From Pseudomonas sp. N040 (GTDB taxonomy: Bacteria > Pseudomonadota > Gammaproteobacteria > Pseudomonadales > Pseudomonadaceae): a DNA stretch of 64,000 nucleotides. Location of the stretch: the NCBI RefSeq assembly GCF_015637705.1, contig NZ_JADOBE010000003.1, positions 248,001 through 312,000 of the forward strand, given 5' to 3'. Below, one piece after another: positions 47,989-57,384 of this stretch. A program made the position numbers and the translations under genes. The notes beneath the pieces were generated by a model that saw nothing but the letters and a program-made list of their open reading frames with translations, was not told the origin of the DNA and did no database searches. Position 1 is the stretch's first letter; each line of letters opens with the position of its first letter.

Positions 47989-48569
47989 AGGCGGATCAGT
48001 CCGGCAAAACCCATGAACGCCAGCGACATCAGGCCCGCGGTAATCAGTCCGATGGCCGCGCCCTGGAAAGATTTCGGCACGTCGGCGATGGCTATCCGCT
48101 CGCGCATGGCGGCGAACAGCACCAGCACCAGGGAAAAGCCCAGGCCGGCAGCGAAGCCGTTGAGGGTGGCGGTGACAAAGGTGAACTCGGCCTTGTTGGC
48201 GTTGAGCAGGGCCACGCCGAGCACGATGCAGTTGGTGGTGATCAGCGGCAGGAAGATCCCGAGGACGCGATACAGCAGCGGGCTGGTCTTCTTCACCACC
48301 ATCTCGGTGAACTGCACCACCACGGCAATCACCAGGATGAAGCTGATGGTCCGCAGGAACTCTATATCCAGCGGCTTGAGCACGTACTGCTGGATCAGGT
48401 AAGTGCTCATCGCCGCCAGGGTCAGCACAAAGGTGGTCGCCAGCGCCAGGCCGAGCGCGGTCTCGATTTTCTTCGACACGCCCATGAACGGGCACAGGCC
48501 AAGGAACTGCACCAGCACGAAATTGTTGACCAGGATGGCGCTAACCATGATCAGGGCGAGTTCGGTCAT
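47985..48569 (-). CDS. rnfA: Electron transport complex subunit RnfA/RsxA
   Basis: Six-helix membrane subunit of 194 aa, paralogous to RnfE. Signature segments are [22 protein letters not shown] near the N-terminus and [18 protein letters not shown] near residue 105, each with a conserved Cys on the inter-subunit [2Fe-2S] site described for Rnf/Nqr. It is the first gene of rnfABCDGE, and its promoter should be in the 118-base gap to the MDR gene or just before its start. Confidence 0.96.
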   Translation of the reverse strand: MTELALIMVSAILVNNFVLVQFLGLCPFMGVSKKIETALGLALATTFVLTLAAMSTYLIQQYVLKPLDIEFLRTISFILVIAVVVQFTEMVVKKTSPLLYRVLGIFLPLITTNCIVLGVALLNANKAEFTFVTATLNGFAAGLGFSLVLVLFAAMRERIAIADVPKSFQGAAIGLITAGLMSLAFMGFAGLIRL

Positions 48570-48648
48570 GTGATTACCGTCGCGGGGCAGTCAACCTGCG
48601 GGAAAGACGCTTATTATCGAGGCAATGGCTGCGGCCAGACAAGCAGTT

Positions 48649-48669
48649 GCAGGCGCCCGGGGCGCCTGC
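48649..48669. other. GC-rich hairpin after the MDR gene
   Basis: GCAGGCGCCC and GGGCGCCTGC form a 10-bp inverted repeat with almost no loop, 19 bases after the MDR stop. It has no T-run; it may slow polymerase or be a repeat. Confidence 0.4.
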
Positions 48670-48687
48670 CGGGCACTGGCCGGATGC

Positions 48688-49836
48688 TCAGTCTGCCGGC
48701 GGCGCCAGCTCCCTGGCTGGATTGATCAGGTATTTGCCGCCGGTGCTCGGCCGGCTGTAAGCGGCGATCGCGTCCGGGTGCAGCGCCTCGGCCAGCGAGA
48801 TTTCGCGGGCGTAGTGGCAGGCAAACGTCGTCTTCAGCCCCGCCAGTACCTGATTCTGGAATTGCCTGCGGGCCTCGGCACCCACCTTCTGCAGGTAATT
48901 GGGCAGCAGCCAGCCACCAACACCAAAGGCCGGGCCGAAGTTGCGCTTGAGCACTGTCGGCCCCTGGTCAAGGCCGCCGTAGATATACACCTGCTTGTGG
49001 GTCGCCGAACCATAGCGGTTGTATTGCGTGGCCGAGCGCGAGATCGCCGCCTCCATGCAGGAGAGTATCTGGCTGGCCAGGCTGCCGCCGCCGATCGCAT
49101 CGAAGGCCAGGGTGGCGCCGGTCGCGATCAGCGCCTGGGTAAGGTCTTCGACGAAGGTCGGGGCGCTGGTGTCGCACACATGCTGCGCGCCCATGCTGCG
49201 CAGCAGTTCGACCTGCTGCGGGCTGCGCACGATATTGACCAGGTCGACGCGTTCCTGCAGGCACAGGCGATTGAGCATCTGCCCCAGGTTGCTGGCGGCC
49301 GCCGTGTGAACCAGGGCGCGATGGCCTTCGCGACGCATGACATCGAGCATGCTCACGGCAGTCATTGGATTGACGAAAATCGACGCCCCCTCGGCGGCGC
49401 TGCAGCCTTCTGGCAGGACAATGCATTGCTCGGCCTTGGCGCAGCGGTATTGCACGTACATGCCGCCGCCGGAGAGTGCCACCGTCTTGCCCAGCAAGGC
49501 CTGGGCCTGGGCTGATGCGCCGGCGGCGATCACCGTGCCGGCGCCCTCGTTACCGACCGGCAGGGACTGGTCAAGGCGACCGCGCATGGCCGGCATGGCC
49601 CTTTCGGCAATCGAGGCGGTTACCAGCGGCGCGTCCGCGGTTCCCGCGGCCTTGACGGTGCTGAGGTCCGCCGCAGCGAACAGCAGGCCCAGATCGGAGG
49701 GATTCAGCGGGGTCGCTTCGACGCGAATGATCACTTCGTCGGCGGCTGGAACCGGAACCGGCAGCCGCACCAGCGACAGCTCCAGTTCAGCGCTGCTTTT
49801 GACCAGGGAGCGCAGTTGCAGGCCGGTAGCGGACAT
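48688..49836 (-). CDS. MDR-superfamily zinc-independent oxidoreductase
   Basis: Enoyl/quinone-reductase-like protein of 382 aa. The N-terminal GroES-like half has VEATPLNPSDLGLLF and VGNEGAGTVIAAGA. The nucleotide-binding half has ALVHTAAASNLGQMLNRLC in place of the usual AAAGGVG NADPH loop and LAFDAIGGGSLASQIL. The zinc-ligand cysteines and histidine of alcohol dehydrogenases are not present. Such enzymes reduce quinones or activated alkenes; the substrate is unknown. It lies downstream of metG on the same strand, with a 45-base gap, and before rnfA. Confidence 0.82.
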   Translation of the reverse strand: MSATGLQLRSLVKSSAELELSLVRLPVPVPAADEVIIRVEATPLNPSDLGLLFAAADLSTVKAAGTADAPLVTASIAERAMPAMRGRLDQSLPVGNEGAGTVIAAGASAQAQALLGKTVALSGGGMYVQYRCAKAEQCIVLPEGCSAAEGASIFVNPMTAVSMLDVMRREGHRALVHTAAASNLGQMLNRLCLQERVDLVNIVRSPQQVELLRSMGAQHVCDTSAPTFVEDLTQALIATGATLAFDAIGGGSLASQILSCMEAAISRSATQYNRYGSATHKQVYIYGGLDQGPTVLKRNFGPAFGVGGWLLPNYLQKVGAEARRQFQNQVLAGLKTTFACHYAREISLAEALHPDAIAAYSRPSTGGKYLINPARELAPPAD

Positions 49837-49881
49837 GGGCTTTCCTCATTGATTCGAGCGTGAAGTGTTGTCGTGCGAGCC

Positions 49882-51924
49882 TTATTTGACCCGTTGCCCC
49901 GGTTTGGCGCCGTTGTCCGGGCTGAGCAGGTAGATCTCGCTGCCGCCGGGGCCGGCGGCCAGCACCATGCCTTCGCTGATACCGAACTTCATCTTGCGCG
50001 GCGCCAGGTTGGCCACGTACAGGGTCAGGCGACCTTCCAGTTCGGCCGGGTTCGGGTAGGCGCTCTTGATGCCGCTGAACACGTTGCGCTTGGCGTCGCC
50101 GATGTCGAGCGTCAGGCGCAGCAGCTTGTCGGCACCTTCAACAAATTCGCATTTCTCGATCAGCGCGATACGCAGATCGATGGCGGCGAAGGCGTCGAAG
50201 TTGATCTCGGCGGCCAGCGGGTCTTTGCTCAGTTCGCCATTGCCAGCCGGAGCAGGGGTGGCGGACTCGGCGATCAGGTCTTCCTTCGAGGCTTCGATCA
50301 TGGCTTCGATCTTCGCGGGTTCAATACGGGTCAGCAGCGGGTTGAACGGATTGAGTGGGTGGTTGGCCAGCGGTGTGCTCAGATCAGCCCAGGTCAGCGG
50401 AGCAACGTTGAGGAAGGCTTCGGCATCGGCGGCCAGTTTCGGCAGCACCGGCTTGAGCAGGATCACCAGCTGGCGGAACAGGTTGACGCCCAGCGCACAG
50501 ATTTCCTGCACCTCGGCCTGCTTGCCTTCGACCTTGTTCAGTGCCCACGGCGCCTTCTCGGCGATCCAGGCGTTGGCACGGTCGGCCAGCGCCATGATTT
50601 CGCGCATGGCACGGGCGAAGTCGCGCGCTTCATAGGCTTCGGCGATGCTTGGTGCGGCGCTCTGGAAGGCGCCCCACAGTTCCGGCTCGGGGTTGGCTGC
50701 AACCAGTACACCGTTATTGCCCTTGTGGATGAAGCCGGCGCAACGGCTGGCGATGTTGACCACCTTGCCGACCAGATCGGAATTGACCTTCTGCACGAAG
50801 TCTTCGAGGTTGAGGTCCAGATCATCGACGCTGCGGCCCAGCTTGCTGGCGTAGTAGTAGCGCAGGTATTCCGGGTTCAGGTGGTCGAGGTAGGTGCGCG
50901 CCTTGATAAAGGTGCCGCGCGACTTGGACATCTTCTGCCCGTTGACCGTCAGGTAGCCGTGCACGTTCACCGCAGTCGGCTTGCGGTAGCCGGCGCCTTC
51001 GAGCATCGCCGGCCAGAACAGCGCGTGGAAGTTGACGATGTCCTTGCCAATGAAGTGGTACAGCTCGGCAGTGGAATCCTTGCCCCAGTAGGCATCGAAA
51101 TCCAGTTCCGGGCGACGCGCGCAGAGGTTCTTGAAGCTGGCCATGTAGCCCACCGGCGCATCCAGCCAGACGTAGAAATACTTGCCCGGCTCATCGGGAA
51201 TCTCGAAACCGAAATACGGCGCATCACGGGAGATATCCCATTCCTGCAGGCCGGCATCCAGCCATTCGGCGATCTTGTTGGCTACCGCCTCTTGCAGCGT
51301 GCCACTGCGCGTCCAGCCTTCGAGCATGCTCTGGAAGTCCGGCAGTTTGAAGAAGAAGTGCTTGGAGTCGCGCAGCACCGGTACCGCGCCGGAGATCGCC
51401 GAGCGCGGGTTCTTCAGCTCGGTCGGCTCGTAGGTGGCGCCGCATTTCTCGCAGTTGTCGCCGTACTGGTCCTCGGTGCCGCACTTGGGGCAGGTGCCCT
51501 TGATGAAGCGGTCGGCGAGGAACATGCCCTTTTCCGGGTCGAAATACTGGGTCACCGAGCGGGTGGCGATATGCCCGGCGTCGCGCAGCTTGAGGTAGAT
51601 GCCGGTGGCCAGTTCGCGGTTTTCTTCTGCGTGGGTCGAGTGGAAGTTGTCGAAATCCACAAGAAAATCGGCGAAATCGGCGCTGTGCTCGGCCTGCACG
51701 TTGGCAATCAGCTGTTCCGGGGTGATGCCTTCCTTCTCCGCGCGCAGCATGATCGCCGAGCCGTGGGCGTCGTCGGCGCAGACATAGGTGGCCTGATTGC
51801 CGCGCAGCTTCTGGAAACGTACCCACATGTCGGTCTGAATGTATTCGAGCATGTGCCCGAGGTGAATCGAGCCGTTGGCATAGGGCAGAGCGCTGGTAAC
51901 GAGAATCTGGCGGGCTTGGGACAT
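49882..51924 (-). CDS. metG: Methionyl-tRNA synthetase
   Basis: Class I aminoacyl-tRNA synthetase of 680 aa. It has the HIGH motif as HLGH in [16 protein letters not shown] and a four-Cys zinc knuckle ([17 protein letters not shown], ~145-161). The KMSKS motif occurs as [11 protein letters not shown] near residue 335. An EMAPII-like tRNA-binding domain occupies about the last 110 residues (from [18 protein letters not shown]). The start is taken as [15 protein letters not shown] at 51924, the family start; the ATG 15 bases before it is also possible. It is divergent from apbC, the usual arrangement. Confidence 0.96.
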   Translation of the reverse strand: MSQARQILVTSALPYANGSIHLGHMLEYIQTDMWVRFQKLRGNQATYVCADDAHGSAIMLRAEKEGITPEQLIANVQAEHSADFADFLVDFDNFHSTHAEENRELATGIYLKLRDAGHIATRSVTQYFDPEKGMFLADRFIKGTCPKCGTEDQYGDNCEKCGATYEPTELKNPRSAISGAVPVLRDSKHFFFKLPDFQSMLEGWTRSGTLQEAVANKIAEWLDAGLQEWDISRDAPYFGFEIPDEPGKYFYVWLDAPVGYMASFKNLCARRPELDFDAYWGKDSTAELYHFIGKDIVNFHALFWPAMLEGAGYRKPTAVNVHGYLTVNGQKMSKSRGTFIKARTYLDHLNPEYLRYYYASKLGRSVDDLDLNLEDFVQKVNSDLVGKVVNIASRCAGFIHKGNNGVLVAANPEPELWGAFQSAAPSIAEAYEARDFARAMREIMALADRANAWIAEKAPWALNKVEGKQAEVQEICALGVNLFRQLVILLKPVLPKLAADAEAFLNVAPLTWADLSTPLANHPLNPFNPLLTRIEPAKIEAMIEASKEDLIAESATPAPAGNGELSKDPLAAEINFDAFAAIDLRIALIEKCEFVEGADKLLRLTLDIGDAKRNVFSGIKSAYPNPAELEGRLTLYVANLAPRKMKFGISEGMVLAAGPGGSEIYLLSPDNGAKPGQRVK

Positions 51925-52070
51925 GGTTTTGGGCTGCATTGGTCAAACGGGAAGGTCGGCAACTATATAGGCGCAGCGGTTTTTTTTCATCCGTGGCGGG
52001 TGTGCACGGCTTATTCTGGGCCGTTGCAGGCTGGAAAACCGTGCAACGTTTTCTGCCAAGAGGGAGCCAT

Positions 52071-52100
52071 GGTGGAAAAGACCTGCGGTCGTTTTCCACC
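52071..52100. repeat. Hairpin repeat between metG and apbC
   Basis: GGTGGAAAA-GACC-TGC-GGTC-G-TTTTCCACC is a near-perfect 13-bp hairpin with one bulged G. 'GGTGGAAAA(C)GACC...TTTTCCACC' units are, from memory, a dispersed Pseudomonas intergenic repeat. It lies in the shared divergent promoter region, 48 bases before the apbC start. Confidence 0.6.
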
Positions 52101-52147
52101 CTACGGTAAGATGACGGCCTGTTTTAGCTGGTGTTTCGGAGTTGTGC

Positions 52148-53242
52148 ATGAGCGCTGTTACCCGCGAAGTCGTCGAAACCTGCCTGCGGCAGTACACCGA
52201 TCCACATCTGAATCTCGATCCGGTCAGTGCCGGTTGCGTGCGCGAGATAGATATTCGGGGCGCTAACGTGACGGTTCGCCTTGAGCTGGGCTATGCCTGC
52301 GACCTGTTCCGCAACGGCTGGGCGCAACTGCTGCAAATGGCCCTGGAAAGCATCGCCGGCGTGGACTCCGCCCGCGTCCGGGTGGACGTGCTGATCGCCC
52401 CGCACAAGGCGCAGGAGCAGGTGCCGGCGCTGGTCAGCGTGAAAAACATCATTGCCGTGGCTTCGGGCAAGGGTGGCGTGGGCAAGTCGACCACTGCCGC
52501 GAATCTGGCGCTGGCGCTGGCCCGTGAAGGCGCGCGGGTCGGTATTCTCGATGCGGATATCTACGGCCCCAGCCAGGGCATCATGTTCGGTATTGCCGAG
52601 GGCACAAGGCCGCTGATCAAGGAGCAGAAGTGGCTGGTGCCGATCGAGGCGCATGGCGTGCAGGTGATGTCGATGGCCTTCCTTGCCGATGAGAACACGC
52701 CGATGGTCTGGCGCGGACCGATGGTCTCCGGCGCGCTGATGCAACTGATCAGCCAGACCGCCTGGGACAACCTGGATTATCTGGTGGTCGACATGCCACC
52801 GGGCACCGGCGACATCCAGCTGACGCTGGCGCAGAAGGTCCCGGTAGCCGGTGCGGTGATCGTCACCACGCCGCAGGATCTGGCCCTGCTGGATGCGAAA
52901 AAGGGCGTGGAGATGTTCCGCAAGGTGAATATCCCGGTGCTCGGCGTGGTGGAGAACATGGCGGTGCACATCTGCTCCAACTGCGGGCATGCCGAGCACC
53001 TGTTCGGCGAAGGCGGCGGCGAGAAGCTGGCCGCGCAGTATGGCGTCGACCTGCTGGCCTCGCTGCCGCTGTCGATGGCCATCCGCATGCAGTCCGACGG
53101 TGGCAAGCCGACCACCATCGCCGACCCGGAAAGCCAGATCGCCATGGTCTACCAGGAGCTGGCGCGCAGCGTTGGCGCGCGCATCGCTCAAGGCGGGCAG
53201 GGCGCGCAGGGCATGCCGAGCATCGAAATCAGCGACGACTGA
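52148..53242 (+). CDS. apbC: Iron-sulfur cluster carrier protein ApbC/Mrp
   Basis: P-loop ATPase of 364 aa that carries and delivers [4Fe-4S] clusters. The N-terminal MIP18/DUF59 domain (~1-90) precedes the deviant Walker A SGKGGVGKST (~106-115). DADIYGPSQ and the ADP-binding/Walker B DMPPGTGDIQLTLAQ segment follow, and the cluster-binding CxxC is ICSNCGHAEHLFG near residue 280. ATG at 52148 has GGAG 6 bases upstream; an upstream TTG is rejected. It is divergent from metG and converges on a broken NodT-type gene 30 bases away. Confidence 0.96.
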   Translation: MSAVTREVVETCLRQYTDPHLNLDPVSAGCVREIDIRGANVTVRLELGYACDLFRNGWAQLLQMALESIAGVDSARVRVDVLIAPHKAQEQVPALVSVKNIIAVASGKGGVGKSTTAANLALALAREGARVGILDADIYGPSQGIMFGIAEGTRPLIKEQKWLVPIEAHGVQVMSMAFLADENTPMVWRGPMVSGALMQLISQTAWDNLDYLVVDMPPGTGDIQLTLAQKVPVAGAVIVTTPQDLALLDAKKGVEMFRKVNIPVLGVVENMAVHICSNCGHAEHLFGEGGGEKLAAQYGVDLLASLPLSMAIRMQSDGGKPTTIADPESQIAMVYQELARSVGARIAQGGQGAQGMPSIEISDD

Positions 53243-53272
53243 TCTGGGGCGGCTTGCTGTTGATAGATCCGT

Positions 53273-54538
53273 TCAGGACAGGTGGTGCTGGCTGCGTTTG
53301 AACACATCCATGATCGCTGCGGTCAGGGTTGCGGTCGATACGCCAAACATCAGGATGCCGGTGGCTGCATCATCCGTTTCGCGAGCCGCCTGCAATACGG
53401 TGGCGCGGTAGGCTTCAAACAACTGTTGAAAGCGCGCGTCCTGTACCCGCACGTTGTTGCTGATACGGCCATGGTCAAACAGGTTCCAGGTCAGGCTCGG
53501 GCCGGCTGCCAGGTCACGGTTGTCCGAGCTGCCGTCCAGTGAAGTGGCAGACCAGCCGATGCTGCCGAGTAACGTTATCGACGGATAGAAATCTGTTTCT
53601 GCCACGCCAATCCGTGCCGACTGGGCTGCCGCCAGCAGTTCTGCTGCACGCACATCCGGGCGTCTCTGGAGCAAACTGGCGGGGACATCATCCAGAACGG
53701 CCGTGTCAGTCAGCGGAATCAGGCCTTCATTTCCGGTTAGCTTCGGCAGCGTTCCGGGCGGCTTGCCGATCAGCACGGAGAATGCATTACGGGTGGGCTG
53801 CACCAGATTCTCGAACACAGGGGCAGTACTCAGCATGCCCAGGTGCTGAGTCTTGGCCTGCTGCAGGTCGAGCTCATCATTGTCGCCACTTTTATAGAGT
53901 CGTTCGGTGATTTCATAACTGCGTTTCTGGCGTGCGGCGTTTTCACGGGCAATGCGCAGGCGCGCTTCAGCTGTACGCAGCGCAAAGTAGATGTCTGCAA
54001 CCTGGGCGCGCAGCAATACCAGAACATCTTCGTAACTGGCCTGGGTGGCGAAGTAGGTGGCATTCGATGCTTCAATGGCGCGGCTGAAACGGCCCCAGAA
54101 GTCCAGTTCCCAGACCAGCTGGAAGCCGGCGCCGTATTGCCAGGCGTTGGAATCGCGCGGAAAGTCGCCACCAGACTGGTTACGGTCCAGATAGATGTCA
54201 TTCGCCGTCGCTTGCTGCACCTGCGGGTACAGACCGCTCTGGGCAATGCCCAGGGCTGCCCGGGCTTCCAGGACTCGCAGGCCGGCGATCCGCAGGCTCG
54301 GGTTATGTGCATCGGCTTCGGCAATAAGGCGATTGAGGGCCGGGTCATTGAACACCGTCCACCACTGCAGCTATTTCGGTTGAGTGCTCAGTCGGCTGGC
54401 CTGTTGCAGGCAAGGGCTGTCCCACTGCGCAACCCATTCGGGGTTTTGCGGGGTGAAGTCCGGACCCAGTTGCACACAGCCATTGATGCTCAGGCTGATC
54501 AGCAGGAGTGCAAGCGTGTTTCGCGCAAAGTAATGCAT
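53273..54538 (-). pseudogene. Broken NodT/OprM-type efflux outer-membrane lipoprotein gene
   Basis: Remnant of a RND-type outer-membrane factor. From ATG 54538 (with AGGATGG upstream) it encodes a signal peptide with a lipobox-like Cys (LLISLSINGCVQLGP). Then an in-frame amber codon TAG at 54371-54373 interrupts the sequence QPK*LQWWTVFNDP. After it the frame stays open to 53273 and shows the family blocks NPSLRIAGLRVLEARAALGIAQSGLYP and LQRRPDVRAAELLAAA. The C-terminal ~90-100 residues of an intact ~460-aa protein are missing; the frame ends after VSTATLTAAIMDVFKRS, only 30 bases from apbC. No periplasmic adaptor or RND pump gene is beside it. Restart at 54355 would give a 360-aa protein with no signal. 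Confidence 0.88.
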
Positions 54539-54586
54539 GCTTCCATCCTGGAAGCGGAGCCCGCAGGCGGCTCCGCTGGCGGTGAT

Positions 54587-55690
54587 TCAGGCTTGATCCT
54601 CGGACGAGGTTTCTGCGCTTTCCGGCTGATCTTCAACCCATTGCCAGAACAGCTGGTACGCGACGGCCAGAATCACCGGGCCGATAAACAGGCCAATGAT
54701 ACCGCCGGTGACCATGCCTCCCAGAGCGCCGATCAGGATTACCGGCATCGGCACTTCTACACCGCGCCCCAGCAGCAACGGCTTGAGCACGTTATCTGCC
54801 ATGCCGGCAACAAAGGTGTAGATGACAAAGCTGATGCTCGCGGCGCTGACGCCTTCAGTACCCAGTACATACGCGATGACCGGGAGGGTAATCAGGGTAG
54901 CCGGCAACTGCATGATGCCGAGAATCAGCACGGCCATGGCCAGCAAGCCGGCACCCTCGATGCCATAGACCGCGAAACCCAGGCCGATCAGGAACATCTG
55001 GATGAAGGCGATACCTACCACGCCCTGAGCTACCGCCCGAATGGTCGCGGTGCACAGGTGAGCGATAGCCTTGCCCTTTTCCTGTCCCGAGATGCGGCTG
55101 GCGATCTTGATCGCGCTGCGCTCACCGTTCTCACCAAAGGCCATGATGATGCCACCGATGATCAGGGCGCCGATGAACACCAGCAGACCGACCCCTGCAC
55201 CAGCAATCTGGCCAAGCAAAGTCAGGCTGATGTCCTTCATGTAGGGTGCAAGTTTTTGCGCCACGCTCATCAGATTGGTGGCAGCCTCAAGCCAGAATGC
55301 ATGCAGCTTGGCGCCGATAATCGGCCACTGGGCAATTGAGTCGGCAGGTGGCGGAATATGCAGGCCACCATCCTTGACCAGTTGCATAACCGTTTGCACC
55401 GAAGCGGTCAGTGAGTTGCCGAGCAGATACACCGGAATCAGCAAAATGCCGATGGCGACCACGACGATCAGTGTTGCAGCGCGGCCGTCCCGATTTCCCA
55501 GCCTGCTTTTGAGCATGCAGTGCAGCGGGTAGAGGGTAATGGCCAGAATCACCGACCAGAGCATCAGGCCCATGAACGGCTGGAACACTTTGTAGCTGTA
55601 CATCACCAGAGCGGCAATCAGGCCGGCACGGATCAGTACATCGAGCAAGCCGCGCGCTAGTTTGGTTTGTTCAGTGGTGCCTGCTGGCAT
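54587..55690 (-). CDS. AI-2E family transporter
   Basis: Integral membrane protein of 367 aa with about eight helices, Pfam AI-2E/YdiK type. Family segments are LMLWSVILAITLYPLHCMLKS near residue 36, a long hydrophilic middle of about 60 residues and the C-terminal GLLAMAVLILGIMQLPATL with LLLGRGVEVPMPVILIGALGG. Despite the name, members export autoinducer-2 only in a few cases and others act in ion or peptide efflux, so the substrate is undefined. A short hairpin (54553-54577) lies after the gene and before the broken lipoprotein gene. Confidence 0.88.
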   Translation of the reverse strand: MPAGTTEQTKLARGLLDVLIRAGLIAALVMYSYKVFQPFMGLMLWSVILAITLYPLHCMLKSRLGNRDGRAATLIVVVAIGILLIPVYLLGNSLTASVQTVMQLVKDGGLHIPPPADSIAQWPIIGAKLHAFWLEAATNLMSVAQKLAPYMKDISLTLLGQIAGAGVGLLVFIGALIIGGIIMAFGENGERSAIKIASRISGQEKGKAIAHLCTATIRAVAQGVVGIAFIQMFLIGLGFAVYGIEGAGLLAMAVLILGIMQLPATLITLPVIAYVLGTEGVSAASISFVIYTFVAGMADNVLKPLLLGRGVEVPMPVILIGALGGMVTGGIIGLFIGPVILAVAYQLFWQWVEDQPESAETSSEDQA

Positions 55691-55785
55691 GGTTCGCTCC
55701 TGATGGTCAGTTTGGCTTTCTTGGGAGGGCTTCAGTTGGATACTAGCGCTGCTTGCACGTGTCCGGTGCTACCGAAATCCAATAG

Positions 55786-55818
55786 GCATAAAAAAACCCC
55801 GCTCATGAGCGGGGTTCT
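55786..55818 (-). terminator. Intrinsic terminator of the cold-shock gene
   Basis: ACCCCGCTCATGAGCGGGGT (55796-55815) is a perfect palindrome, followed on the minus strand by a T7 tract. Confidence 0.9.
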
Positions 55819-55835
55819 TCTTGATTCAGAACAGG

Positions 55836-56045
55836 TTAGATAACCTGAACTTCCTCAGCCTGCATGCCTTTCTGGCCGCGGGTAGCGATGAAGGACACGT
55901 TCTGACCTTCTTTCAGGCTCTTGAAGCCATCGCTCTGGATTGCCTTGAAGTGAACGAACAGGTCGTCACCGGATTGCGGGGTGATGAAGCCGAAGCCTTT
56001 TTCATCGTTGAACCACTTAACTACGCCAGTTTGACGATTCGACAT
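55836..56045 (-). CDS. CspA-family cold-shock protein
   Basis: Single-stranded nucleic-acid-binding protein of 69 aa that melts RNA secondary structure. It is one OB-fold domain with RNP1 KGFGFI and RNP2 DLFVHF, and the opening [20 protein letters not shown]. The 325-base gap upstream is long enough for the structured 5' leader usual for this family. It sits between an AI-2E transporter gene and dcd, with its own terminator. Confidence 0.95.
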   Translation of the reverse strand: MSNRQTGVVKWFNDEKGFGFITPQSGDDLFVHFKAIQSDGFKSLKEGQNVSFIATRGQKGMQAEEVQVI

Positions 56046-56370
56046 GGTGTATCTCCTGAAACAGATTTAATTTCGGTACGGAAAAGCCCGGACCTAGACT
56101 GAGCGCAAAAATGTAAAAGGAGTCGTGCGATGATTGGATCGAAATCAAACATCAGGTAGCGATTCGCGGTGACACATGCAGCACAGGAGGCCACCATACC
56201 CGTTTATGCCGATTGTGCCAACCATTATCCTGCATCAAGCCACAACATCTTCTCATCAGCGCCTGGCCGGTGTTCCGGACACCTGTCCGTGGGCACTCTT
56301 TGAACCTGGTCGCCGGCACCGGTAAGATGCGCGCACGTTTTCTTCAACGCTTCTATTCAGGACACCTGCC
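56046..56370. other. Divergent spacer between the cold-shock gene and dcd
   Basis: These 325 bases hold the promoter and probable leader of the cold-shock gene (minus strand) and the dcd promoter (plus strand). I see no open frame of its own, no strong repeat and no clear operator. The ribosome site of the cold-shock gene is AGGAGAT just before its start; dcd has CAGGACACC. Confidence 0.55.
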
Positions 56371-56937
56371 ATGAGCATCAAGTCGGACAAGTGGATTCGC
56401 CGCATGGCCCAGCAGCACGGGATGATCGAGCCGTTCGTGGAGCGCCAGGTGCGTACCGAAGGCAGTGAGCGGTTGATCTCCTACGGGGTGTCCAGCTACG
56501 GCTACGATGTGCGCTGCGCTGACGAATTCAAGGTGTTCACCAACCTGCATTCGGTGACGGTGGATCCGAAGAACTTCGACGAAAAGAGTTTTGTCGATGT
56601 CAAAGGCCCGGTGTGCATCATCCCGCCGAACTCTTTCGCGTTGGCGCGCACCGTCGAGTACTTCCGCATTCCGCGCAACGTGCTGACCATCTGCCTGGGC
56701 AAGAGCACCTATGCCCGCTGCGGCATCATCGTCAACGTCACCCCGCTGGAACCGGAATGGGAAGGCCACGTGACCCTGGAATTTTCCAACACCACCACCT
56801 TGCCGGCGAAGATCTACGCCAATGAAGGGGTGGCGCAGATGCTTTTTCTCGAGTCCGACGAGACCTGCGAGGTGTCCTACCGCGACCGCGGTGGCAAATA
56901 CCAGGGCCAGACCGGGGTAACCCTGCCCAAGACTTGA
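56371..56937 (+). CDS. dcd: dCTP deaminase
   Basis: Converts dCTP to dUTP for thymidylate synthesis; homotrimeric, 188 aa, the family length. Motifs are [25 protein letters not shown] near the N-terminus, [23 protein letters not shown] (about 110-132) with the conserved catalytic Glu region, and [19 protein letters not shown] at the C-terminus. It is plus strand, with a terminator of its own, and not visibly in an operon. Confidence 0.97.
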   Translation: MSIKSDKWIRRMAQQHGMIEPFVERQVRTEGSERLISYGVSSYGYDVRCADEFKVFTNLHSVTVDPKNFDEKSFVDVKGPVCIIPPNSFALARTVEYFRIPRNVLTICLGKSTYARCGIIVNVTPLEPEWEGHVTLEFSNTTTLPAKIYANEGVAQMLFLESDETCEVSYRDRGGKYQGQTGVTLPKT

Positions 56938-56952
56938 CCCACGCGTCGCAGC

Positions 56953-56982
56953 AAAAGGCCGGACTGTCGCGTCCGGCTTTTT
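56953..56982 (+). terminator. Intrinsic terminator of dcd
   Basis: GCCGGAC (56958-56964) pairs with GTCCGGC (56971-56977) around a 6-base loop and is followed by T5. It lies 20 bases after the dcd stop. Confidence 0.88.
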
Positions 56983-57384
56983 CGTTTCTGCGGGCCGGCG
57001 GCGGAGCGGCTTTCAGGCGCTGCAGCGCTCAGCCGGAAGGCTTTGCGCGGCAGCCTGTCAAGCATCTGTACACAATTTCAGGCTGCCCAGATGGCTTGGT
57101 ACGCCAGTCCCGCGTAACTGCTTGATCTTTCTCGAAGATTGGATAACTTGTTGATATATATGCACATTTTTATGTGGTTAAAATTTGATCAATTTGACCT
57201 GGAAGCTGCTCTGGCCAGCGGTCAGAAGTTTTTTCAGCAGCTTATGCACTGAGTTATCCACAGCTTCTGTGGATTACTTTTCGGCCCCGCGCAAAGCCTT
57301 GATCCAGAGCTTGCGGCGCAGTTGCAGCTGCCGTCGCGGAGGGTGGCTGGGTATACTGCAGCGCATTATTCCGGGAGCCGTGCC
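56983..57384. other. A+T-rich spacer with paired DnaA-box-like sites before rmuC
   Basis: No gene is evident in these 402 bases. The middle (about 57120-57205) is strikingly A+T-rich for this genome. Next to it lies TTATCCACA-GCTTC-TGTGGATTA (57254-57276), two DnaA-box-type 9-mers head to head. The rmuC promoter must lie in the rest, and GGGAG precedes its start by 7 bases. Confidence 0.6.
57254..57276. promoter_or_regulatory. Inverted pair of DnaA-box-like 9-mers
   Basis: TTATCCACA (57254-57262) is the exact E. coli consensus box R1/R4. TGTGGATTA (57268-57276) is the inverted variant TAATCCACA. The spacing is 5 bases. The inner part forms ATCCACAG-CTT-CTGTGGAT, an 8-bp hairpin. Confidence 0.6.

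Noticed and set aside
49873..52266. A 797-codon plus-strand open frame opposite metG
   Set aside because: No recognisable domain; metG has HLGH, KMSKS and zinc motifs on the other strand.
57254..57276. Chromosomal replication origin
   Set aside because: Only two boxes are present and none of the dnaA, dnaN, rpmH or rnpA neighbours of a Pseudomonas origin are here.
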